A stretch of DNA of 10,556 nt from Cyclobacteriaceae bacterium (GTDB taxonomy: Bacteria > Bacteroidota > Bacteroidia > Cytophagales > Cyclobacteriaceae). The DNA lies in NCBI GenBank assembly GCA_029882725.1, contig JAOUKG010000030.1:1-10556 (forward strand), given 5' to 3'. The notes below the pieces were generated by a model. The model saw only the letters and a program-made list of their open reading frames with translations. It was not told where the DNA came from and did no database searches. Numbering within the stretch: position 1 is the first letter of the stretch; each line of letters opens with the position of its first letter. A program made the position numbers and the translations under genes. Below, piece by piece: positions 5,418 through 10,556 of the stretch.

Positions 5418-7598
5418 TTACAAATGTATTAATTTTAAACGTAAACTATTCAAAACAACGGACACCGAACTCATGGCCATGGCGGCTCCGGCAATCATAG
5501 GATTTAATAAAAAGCCAGTGGCGGGGAATAAAATTCCTGCAGCAATGGGAATTCCTATAATATTATAAATAAAGGCCCAGAACAAGTTTTGCTTAATGGT
5601 GAAAAGTGTCTTTTTTGAGAGTTTTATTGCTGTTGGTATTTTCAATAAATCGGAAGATACTATTGTCATATCCGCCACGTCGATAGCAATATCAGATCCT
5701 GTGCCCATGGCTATACTTATGTCCGCTTCGGCAAGTGCTGTGGAGTCATTGATACCATCACCAACCATCGCCACGTGTTTCCCTGCTGACCTCAAATTGC
5801 GAATATACTCAGCTTTATCTGCCGGTAGCGTATCGGATTTCCAATGTTTGATACCTGTTTCTTCAACTATTTTAAGCGCATTTTGTTCCCGATCTCCGGT
5901 GAGCATATGTATTTCAATGCCCCTTTTTTGTAGTTCCTGGATGGCTTTTACCGAAGTCTCCTTTACTTTGTCTTCCACATTACAAGCTGCAATAAGCTCA
6001 TTCTCTGTAAAGAAAAATACACTGAATTTTTCCGAGTCCATTGGAGGTGTCAATCCAATTTCTTTTACGTAATTCTGGTTTCCTGCGAAATACCACATTT
6101 CGCCAAATTTCATTTTCACACCTTTTCCCGGTTCATCTTTAAAGAAGAAACCTTTTACAGGGTTGTCTCCAAAGTTGTCAGTAAAATAGTTGAATATTGC
6201 TTTTGCTAAAGGGTGGCCGGATCGTTGTTCAAGAGATAAGAGTTTGCCTGCATTGGTTTCTTTATCGGTATTTTTAAACCATGTAAAATTAGTTACAACG
6301 GGTTTGCCTTGTGTAATCGTTCCCGTTTTATCCAATACAAGTGTATTTATTTTACCTGCTGTTTCCAGGCTATCGGCATTTTTTATCAATATTCCCTTTT
6401 CTGCAGCCTTTCCCATGCCCACCATAACAGCTGTAGGAGTGGCTAAACCCAAAGCACAGGGGCAAGCAATAATTAATACAGTGACCATGCTAATGATTCC
6501 TTGACCCAAGGCATTTTCTGAAGCAAGAGATAGCCACAAAATAAGGGTGATTACGCTAATACTGATTACTATAGGAACGAATATGGAGGCAATTTTATCA
6601 GCCAGTTTTTGGATTTTGGCCTTGCTGCCCTGTGCATCTTCCACTGCTTTTATTATCTGGGAAAGAACGGTTTCGCTACCCACTTTCCCAGCTTTTATTT
6701 TTAAGGATCCTGCTTGATTTAATGTTCCCGTAAAAACTTCTGAACCTGTTTCTTTTTTATTCGGCAGAGGTTCACCAGTAAGCATACTTTCATCAATAAG
6801 AGAAGAGCCTTCCACTACCTGGCCGTCTACAGGGATTTTATCTCCGGGCTTCACAAGAATTATATTGCCATGTTGAATCTCACTCAATGCCACTGTTTTT
6901 TCCCTGCCATTCTCATCAAGGAGAATTACCTCTTTGGGTTGAAGTCCTATGAGTTTTTTGATAGCAGTGGCTGTACCCGCTTTGGCTTTTTCTTCGAAAA
7001 AACGACCTAAAAGAATAAAAAAGATAATGACAGCTGCGGCTTCATAATAAACGTGAGGCTCAGCACCTGCTTTACGGATAATTTCGGGAAAAAGAGTAGT
7101 GAAAATACTGTAGAAATAGGCCACAGAGGTGCTTAATGCAACCAGAGTGTCCATATTTACTGATTTGTGTTGAGCTTGCTTCCATGCAATAATGAAAAAC
7201 TCCTTACCATATTTAAATAAAACAGGAGTAGTGAGAAGCCATAAAACATAATTCACATAAGGCATATCGATGAAAAACATACCTAAAATCACTACAGGAA
7301 CAGAAAGAAAACCGGCATTTAATACATTTTTTTTCAGGTTTTGAAGTCTTTCCTCTTTATCCAAACTCTTTTCCTGTTCCGATTTATTTTCCAAATCCAG
7401 ATCGTACCCTATCTGTTGCAAGGCTTTTTTGAAATTGGCAGATTCTGTGAGGTTGGGGTCATACTCTACGGAAACCGTTTCATTGGCAAAGTTGACTTCG
7501 GCTTTTTGCACGCCCTCAGTCGATGAAAGGATACTTTCCACGCTGGAAGCACAGGCAGCACAAGTCATTCCTATTACGGGGTAGCGTTGTTTTTTCAT
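5418..7598 (-). CDS. copA: Copper-translocating P-type ATPase (P1B-1)
   Basis: 726 residues from ATG 7598; the frame opens at a TTG at 7625, but ATG gives the typical MKKQRYPVIGMTCAAC start. One N-terminal HMA domain (about 5-70, Cys13 and Cys16) precedes eight expected membrane helices. Visible landmarks are TGEP (274-277, actuator), the ion-binding CPC (379-381), DKTGT with phosphorylated Asp423, the nucleotide-binding HP (462-463), GDGIND (613-618), YN (678-679) in helix 7 and M-SS (709-711) in helix 8. CPC plus YN plus MSS marks the Cu(I)-exporting class. It uses ATP to move Cu(I) from the cytoplasm to the periplasm. Small oddities are SGHP for SEHP and INDST for INDSP, neither at a catalytic residue. 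It is followed at once by the copZ-like gene and preceded by a long palindrome-rich gap that separates it from the HMA-AraC regulator. Confidence 0.96.
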   Translation of the reverse strand: MKKQRYPVIGMTCAACASSVESILSSTEGVQKAEVNFANETVSVEYDPNLTESANFKKALQQIGYDLDLENKSEQEKSLDKEERLQNLKKNVLNAGFLSVPVVILGMFFIDMPYVNYVLWLLTTPVLFKYGKEFFIIAWKQAQHKSVNMDTLVALSTSVAYFYSIFTTLFPEIIRKAGAEPHVYYEAAAVIIFFILLGRFFEEKAKAGTATAIKKLIGLQPKEVILLDENGREKTVALSEIQHGNIILVKPGDKIPVDGQVVEGSSLIDESMLTGEPLPNKKETGSEVFTGTLNQAGSLKIKAGKVGSETVLSQIIKAVEDAQGSKAKIQKLADKIASIFVPIVISISVITLILWLSLASENALGQGIISMVTVLIIACPCALGLATPTAVMVGMGKAAEKGILIKNADSLETAGKINTLVLDKTGTITQGKPVVTNFTWFKNTDKETNAGKLLSLEQRSGHPLAKAIFNYFTDNFGDNPVKGFFFKDEPGKGVKMKFGEMWYFAGNQNYVKEIGLTPPMDSEKFSVFFFTENELIAACNVEDKVKETSVKAIQELQKRGIEIHMLTGDREQNALKIVEETGIKHWKSDTLPADKAEYIRNLRSAGKHVAMVGDGINDSTALAEADISIAMGTGSDIAIDVADMTIVSSDLLKIPTAIKLSKKTLFTIKQNLFWAFIYNIIGIPIAAGILFPATGFLLNPMIAGAAMAMSSVSVVLNSLRLKLIHL

Positions 7599-7760
7599 GG
7601 AACAAATTTCGCGATTTAGGGTCAAAGAGGTGTTATATAATTTTGGGTAAAACTTATAAGGTATTGCATGGTTAATTCCGTTTGGTGAAGGAATAGAGGT
7701 GTAGTTGAGATTCGAACTGTTTTACCCGGGAGCGCAAGGGACGTCATCAAAACAGATTAA

Positions 7761-7778
7761 AAAATAAACGTTTATTTT
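7761..7778. promoter_or_regulatory. Perfect 18-bp palindrome, candidate operator (copy 1)
   Basis: AAAATAAAC (7761-7769) meets GTTTATTTT (7770-7778) with no spacer, so the whole 18 bases read the same on both strands. It contains the 12-mer AATAAACGTTTA (7763-7774), found again at 7886-7897. It lies about 165 bp upstream of the copA ATG. The symmetry fits a dimeric protein site; the bound protein is unknown. Confidence 0.55.
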
Positions 7779-7813
7779 CAGGATTATGAGTTCAGAAATT
7801 TGGGGTTTTGGGG

Positions 7814-7870
7814 ATTGTTTTTTAGGGAAATAGCACTTTCCCCTCCCCGGAGTAAGTTACAAAAAACAGT
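7814..7870. repeat. Nested stem-loops, possible structured RNA or regulatory DNA
   Basis: An outer stem pairs TGTTTTTT (7816-7823) with AAAAAACA (7861-7868), extendable by a wobble and an A-T pair. Inside it GGGAAA (7825-7830) pairs with TTTCCC (7837-7842) around a 6-base loop, followed by a C-rich run. The outer stem is made of A/T runs, so chance is possible. Confidence 0.35.
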
Positions 7871-7880
7871 CGAAATTAGC

Positions 7881-7897
7881 CGTTTAATAAACGTTTA
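7881..7897. promoter_or_regulatory. Interleaved palindromes with AATAAACGTTTA, candidate operator (copy 2)
   Basis: CGTTTA (7881-7886), one base, then TAAACG (7888-7893) form one inverted repeat. TAAACGTTTA (7888-7897) forms an overlapping perfect 10-bp palindrome. The 12-mer AATAAACGTTTA (7886-7897) is identical to copy 1; centre-to-centre distance is 123 bp. Confidence 0.5.
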
Positions 7898-7903
7898 AAT
7901 GGT

Positions 7904-8002
7904 ATGCCTCTACAGGGTTGATTCCTATGAAGTTTATTTTACACCGGGTTTCCAGCCTGTTGGCTGGTGCATGATATTACTATTATGTGACCCCAGAGGC
8001 GT
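7904..8002. repeat. Approximately 100-bp imperfect palindrome, possible dispersed Bacteroidota repeat or structured RNA
   Basis: Bases 7904-7911 (ATGCCTCT) pair with 7995-8002 (one wobble). After a small internal loop GGGT (7915-7918) pairs with ACCC (7990-7993). In the middle CCAGCC (7952-7957) and GGCTGG (7962-7967) form a perfect hairpin with a TGTT loop. Short sub-hairpins such as ACCCC-aga-GGCGT recall intergenic repeats I associate with Bacteroidota genomes; that memory is unverified. Confidence 0.45.
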
Positions 8003-8059
8003 AATTAATGTGGTTTGACTTAGTGAAGAAACAAAAAAACTTTTTTCAATGTTTTGCTA

Positions 8060-8087
8060 TTACTCAGGATCATTTTTTCCTCAGTAA
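8060..8087. terminator. Hairpin downstream of the HMA-AraC regulator, possible terminator
   Basis: TTACT-C-AGGA (8060-8069) and TCCT-C-AGTAA (8078-8087) pair over 9 of 10 positions with one C-C mismatch and an 8-base loop. It lies 90 bp past the regulator stop on the minus strand. No T run follows, so termination is plausible but not clear. Confidence 0.45.
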
Positions 8088-8177
8088 ACTGCGTTGAAAC
8101 GGGATTTATGGTGAATTGAAAAGACACAAAGTCTAATTCATCCAAAGATCAAGAATATAAAATATTGCTATCGTAAG

Positions 8178-8744
8178 CTAAATCGAATCTAATGATCGGC
8201 GGTCAGGTTTTCGTAATTTTTTAAATTCCGTAGGTGTCATGCCTGTTTCTTTTTTAAACTGAGAAGACAGGTGTGCAACACTGCTGTAATTCATTTTCAA
8301 TGCAATTTCTGATAAGGTGAATTCATTGTAAAAAATAAGTTCCTTGATTCTTTCTACCTTTTGCTTTAGCGTAAAGCGTTCAATTGTAATTCCTTCCACA
8401 GAGGAAAAAAGTTTACTAAGGGAAGAGTATTCGTGGTTAAGTTTTTCTGAAATTAGAGTCGATAAATTGTATTTGGAAGAGTTGTTTTGATAATGAATGT
8501 ACTCAATTATTATTGTTTTTATCTGACCAATAAGCACTGAATTGTGGGTTTTTATTAACTCAAACCCATTTGATTTTAATTTTTCTTCAAGTTCAATTTT
8601 TGAATTTGAATCCATCGTCTCCGTCAAAATAACTTCTCCTAATTGAATGGACGAGGTTTGTATTTTTAGGTCCAGAAATATTTCCCTAACACTTTCGATG
8701 CATCTGGGGCACACCATATTTTTTATGTGAATTGTGTTTTCCAT
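8178..8744 (-). CDS. HMA-AraC fusion: putative copper-sensing AraC-family transcriptional regulator
   Basis: 188 residues in two parts. Residues 1-68 look like an HMA domain: a first strand, then the metal loop NMVCPRC with Met10, Cys12 and Cys15 (MxCxxC, as in copA), and a last strand near NGFELI. Residues about 92-178 are an AraC-type DNA-binding domain with two helix-turn-helix units (about 94-115 and 142-165) and the family's end signature GMTPTEFKKLR. The usual AraC cupin sensor domain is absent, so the whole protein is short for the family. Inference: Cu(I) or a similar soft metal binds the fused domain and changes DNA binding, controlling the copA/copZ-like genes downstream. I recall similar short proteins annotated simply as AraC-family in Bacteroidota. 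It starts nine bases after the stop of the membrane gene, so they form an operon. ATG 8744 is the start. Confidence 0.88.
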   Translation of the reverse strand: MENTIHIKNMVCPRCIESVREIFLDLKIQTSSIQLGEVILTETMDSNSKIELEEKLKSNGFELIKTHNSVLIGQIKTIIIEYIHYQNNSSKYNLSTLISEKLNHEYSSLSKLFSSVEGITIERFTLKQKVERIKELIFYNEFTLSEIALKMNYSSVAHLSSQFKKETGMTPTEFKKLRKPDRRSLDSI

Positions 8745-8753
8745 GATGTGAAT

Positions 8754-9200
8754 TTACTCAAAATAAACCCTCACTCTATCTCCAAATTCATAAAATGCAT
8801 AAGTCTGTATAAATCCCCAGAAAATAGCACTGATAAGCATATATAAAATAATTTTTTTCTTTTCACCGCCAAAACTGGTTGCTAATAGTGTGCCTCCTAT
8901 GGGCATTAATAGGATTGGAGTAAGAAATGCAATACCAACGAGCCCATATTTTTTCCAAATACGCACTTTTTTTCTGTTCTGGGGAGTAAATGTTTGTCTT
9001 TTTCTGAAAAGTCTATCCAAGAACCTTCTTTTCAACCATTGACCAAAATAGGTAAATATCACTACGGTGGTCATCATTCCAATTACGGTAATAAGCATAG
9101 TGGAGAACATATTGTAGCCTGCGGCATATCCCCCTGTTATTCCAAAAATAAATTTGAAGCTAGCCAAAAAGTAGACACCTAATAATTTTGTTATTTCCAT
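8754..9200 (-). CDS. Small four-span membrane protein, possibly DedA / small multidrug export-like
   Basis: 148 residues with four likely helices (about 6-28, 32-53, 86-108 and 116-137) and a strongly basic middle loop (KRRFLDRLFRKRQ to NRKKVRIWKKYG, about 57-85) that should lie in the cytoplasm. The stretch KYGLVGIAFLTPILLMPIGG followed by a GGEKKK turn resembles the second half of the small multidrug export (COG2426) and DedA-type proteins, where a membrane re-entrant loop contains a proline/glycine-rich motif. The similarity is weak and read by eye. It is the first gene of an operon with the HMA-AraC regulator nine bases downstream, so a link to metal handling is possible but unproven. Confidence 0.72.
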   Translation of the reverse strand: MEITKLLGVYFLASFKFIFGITGGYAAGYNMFSTMLITVIGMMTTVVIFTYFGQWLKRRFLDRLFRKRQTFTPQNRKKVRIWKKYGLVGIAFLTPILLMPIGGTLLATSFGGEKKKIILYMLISAIFWGFIQTYAFYEFGDRVRVYFE

Positions 9201-9305
9201 AAAGTATTTCGATAAGCCGTTCTATATTTACGAAATAAAACGAATGAAGTTTTGAGCTACAAAAAAACGCAATTTGTATAACAGTATTTTAATAGTCCGG
9301 CGAAA

Positions 9306-10232
9306 ATGCAAAATATAATTGATATAAATTTACTTAAGACACTTTGTTCTATTCATGGTCCTTCGGGGGACGAAGGATTGATAAGGGATTTTCTTTTGGA
9401 TTATGTTTCTTCACATTCATCAAAATGGAAGGTAAAGCCCCGTGTTTTAAGTGGTGAAGGTTGGCAAAACAATATTGTACTCGTGTTTGGTGAACCACGT
9501 ACGGCAGTTTTTGCACATATTGACACCATCGGCTTTATGGTCAGGTATGAAGATCAGTTGGTACCCATTGGAGGACCCGAGATAGCTGATGGATTCAGAC
9601 TTTCTGGTTCTGATCGATTCGGACCCGTGGAATGTGAGCTGAAGGTTATAGATGACCATGCGAAATATAAATTTGGCAGACCTATCCAAACGGGCACTAC
9701 ACTTACCTGGACACCCGATTTTCGTCAGTTTGGTGATTTTGTGCAGTCGGGTTATATGGACAATAGGTTGGGGGTTTACAATGCATTGAAATTAGCAGAG
9801 ACACTCGAAAATGGGGCTATAGTTTTTAGCACTTGGGAGGAACACGGAGGTGGGGCTATTCCTTATATTGTAAAGTACCTTTATGAAATATTAAATATTA
9901 AGGCTGCCCTGATAAGCGATATTACCTGGGTAACAGATGGAGTAGTTTCGGGCGATGGAGTTGTAATTTCATTGCGTGACAGAAATATCCCCAGAAAAGA
10001 ATTTACAGATAAGATAGTAAGATTAGCCGAAAAGAGTAGGATTCCATTTCAATTGGAGGTAGAAGCAGGAGGTTCCAGTGATGGGAGAGAAGTACAAGTT
10101 TCGCCCTATCCCATTGATTGGTGTTTTATAGGTGCCCCTGAAGAAAATGTACACTCCCCTCATGAAAAAGTTCATGTAGATGATATCTTAAGCATGGGGG
10201 AGATGTATAAATTTTTGATGAAGAATTTATAA
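9306..10232 (+). CDS. M42-family metallopeptidase (M20/M42 zinc aminopeptidase fold)
   Basis: 308 residues, somewhat shorter than typical M42 enzymes (roughly 340-360). The co-catalytic metal residues can be placed: AHIDTIGFMV (His71, Asp73), YMDNRLGV (bridging Asp152), WEEHGGGA (Glu178 as general base, Glu179 as ligand), SDITWV (Asp205) and ENVHSPHEKVHVDD (His283). These match the M42 pattern of a cytoplasmic metal-dependent aminopeptidase, with an inserted PDZ-like small domain between about 80 and 145. The usual AHxDExG is AHIDTIG here and GGTDA is replaced by GGSSDGRE, so substrate preference may differ from the well-studied enzymes. It appears to be a single gene, divergent from the membrane/regulator operon, with a 105-bp gap that holds no clear promoter match. 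ATG 9306 fits the N-terminal family pattern. Confidence 0.9.
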   Translation: MQNIIDINLLKTLCSIHGPSGDEGLIRDFLLDYVSSHSSKWKVKPRVLSGEGWQNNIVLVFGEPRTAVFAHIDTIGFMVRYEDQLVPIGGPEIADGFRLSGSDRFGPVECELKVIDDHAKYKFGRPIQTGTTLTWTPDFRQFGDFVQSGYMDNRLGVYNALKLAETLENGAIVFSTWEEHGGGAIPYIVKYLYEILNIKAALISDITWVTDGVVSGDGVVISLRDRNIPRKEFTDKIVRLAEKSRIPFQLEVEAGGSSDGREVQVSPYPIDWCFIGAPEENVHSPHEKVHVDDILSMGEMYKFLMKNL

Positions 10233-10254
10233 AATATAGTTCATCAAATCTATG

Positions 10255-10368
10255 CTACTCCCTGCTTTTGGAAGCCTTCTTTGCTGCTTTTGCTGCTCTT
10301 TTTTCCTTTAATGATTTTTGAGGTTCTGATTTATTCGTTTTCAGTTTTCCTTCTTTTTCTTTAGACAT
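10255..10368 (-). CDS. 37-residue lysine/alanine-rich basic protein
   Basis: ATG at 10368, stop TAG at 10257-10255, 37 residues beginning MSKEKEGKLKTNKSEPQKSL and ending in a KRAAKAAKKASKSRE tail. It is extremely basic, with no hydrophobic stretch or cysteine; the second half should be helical and could bind nucleic acid or ribosomes. I recall similarly small proteins with a SLKEKRAAK core annotated as hypothetical in Bacteroidota, which argues for a real gene, but this is memory only. Its stop faces the metallopeptidase stop across a 22-base gap without a hairpin. A 27-bp dyad lies 22 bases before its start. Coding is probable, function unknown. Confidence 0.65.
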   Translation of the reverse strand: MSKEKEGKLKTNKSEPQKSLKEKRAAKAAKKASKSRE

Positions 10369-10390
10369 GATCGTGTTTCTTTAAGTTTTA

Positions 10391-10417
10391 TAGCGAATTC
10401 AATAATTGAAAGGGCTA
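10391..10417. promoter_or_regulatory. 27-bp interrupted dyad upstream of the 37-residue gene
   Basis: The layout is TAGC, 3 bases, TTCAAT, 1 base, ATTGAA, 3 bases, GCTA, symmetric about base 10404. It lies 22 bases upstream of the ATG at 10368, a place suited to an operator or a leader hairpin. Confidence 0.45.
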
Positions 10418-10556
10418 TCTACATAAAGATGATGTTTATTTTGATATAAAATGTCGGTAGCTTACTATTTATTTTCGTCACCCTCGGCTCCTGGTACTTT
10501 TTATTCCAACCCTGAAGTTGGACAACCTCTGGTAGGAATCTGAAAAATTAAGTAAA
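10418..10556. other. Unassigned right-edge sequence with a small hairpin
   Basis: TCCAAC (10505-10510) and GTTGGA (10517-10522) form a 6-bp hairpin with a 6-base loop. On the minus strand one frame is open from the edge for about 24 codons before a stop near 10484, but I recognise nothing in it. The stretch may be the tail of a neighbouring gene or a repeat-derived region. Confidence 0.35.

Larger units (their letters stand above)
7599..8177. other. 579-bp non-coding stretch upstream of copA, rich in palindromes
   Basis: No frame on either strand holds a convincing gene; the ATG-started frames I translated on the plus strand (7786, 7927, 7971) are only 15 codons each. The stretch carries two palindromes sharing AATAAACGTTTA, nested stems at 7814-7870, a long imperfect palindrome at 7904-8002 and a hairpin at 8060-8087, each listed separately. 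The only promoter-like sequence next to copA is GAAATTTG (7610-7603), one mismatch from TAnnTTTG and four bases before its ATG, without a good upstream TTG. Confidence 0.7.

Noticed and set aside
7709..7717. GTTCGAATC on the minus strand, like a tRNA T-loop
   Set aside because: The flanking five bases on each side do not pair, and no acceptor, D or anticodon arm can be built around it.
7786..8018. Short plus-strand frames at 7786, 7927 and 7971 (15 codons each), one starting like a signal peptide
   Set aside because: Too short, no ribosome-binding or promoter support, and two of them lie inside the palindromic element.
8031..8046. A-run/T-run palindrome near 8031-8046
   Set aside because: Low-complexity homopolymer runs give pairing by chance; it is not at a gene end.
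1..10556. Possible CRISPR array, insertion sequence, integrase or phage gene
   Set aside because: No regularly spaced repeats, transposase or recombinase motifs, or phage-like proteins were seen on either strand.

Overview
The window looks like chromosomal DNA from a member of the Bacteroidota, probably a Cytophagales-type bacterium. This rests on recognisable family flavours (the RibD, PrmC and CopZ-like sequences), on moderately low GC, on the near absence of Shine-Dalgarno sequences, and on several matches to the Bacteroidota promoter pattern TTG-N17-23-TAnnTTTG. No 16S rRNA gene or other decisive marker is present, so this placement is inference.

Layout, left to right. (1) Bases 2-364 are the 3' end of a large c-type cytochrome / PVC-type haem-binding protein, cut by the window edge exactly at its CxxCH motif. 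A GC-rich 12-bp palindrome follows, resembling a dispersed repeat or bidirectional terminator. (2) A convergent major facilitator transporter (412-1566, minus). (3) An ECF-type sigma factor (1853-2434), preceded by a good Bacteroidota-type promoter and a puzzling ATG-A7 start region. It overlaps a tiny, very basic single-span membrane protein (2421-2609). A perfect 15-bp stem ends this unit. (4) A minus-strand pair, ribD and msrC (free methionine-R-sulfoxide reductase), overlapping by 8 bases and divergent from prmC (release-factor glutamine methyltransferase). The prmC promoter matches the consensus perfectly. (5) A minus-strand metal-handling block, 9200 to 5213. It encodes a small four-span membrane protein, a 188-residue regulator fusing an N-terminal CxxC heavy-metal-associated (HMA) domain to a C-terminal AraC-type DNA-binding domain, then a 579-bp non-coding stretch rich in palindromes, a Cu(I) P-type ATPase (copA), and a one-domain copper chaperone (copZ-like). 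The chaperone's 3' end overlaps that of prmC by 9 bp. (6) An M42-family metallopeptidase (9306-10232, plus). (7) A 37-codon lysine/alanine-rich basic protein (10255-10368, minus) with a 27-bp dyad upstream, and about 140 bp of unassigned sequence at the right edge.

The most interesting unit is the copper block. The regulator has the same MxCxxC metal-binding signature as the ATPase it sits upstream of, so it may sense Cu(I) directly in its own fused HMA domain. Two copies of AATAAACGTTTA, each within a palindrome, lie in the gap between the regulator and copA and are candidate operators. Other points worth a second look are the tiny membrane partner of the sigma factor, the structured imperfect palindromes between 7814 and 8002, and the A7 tract at the sigma-factor start.
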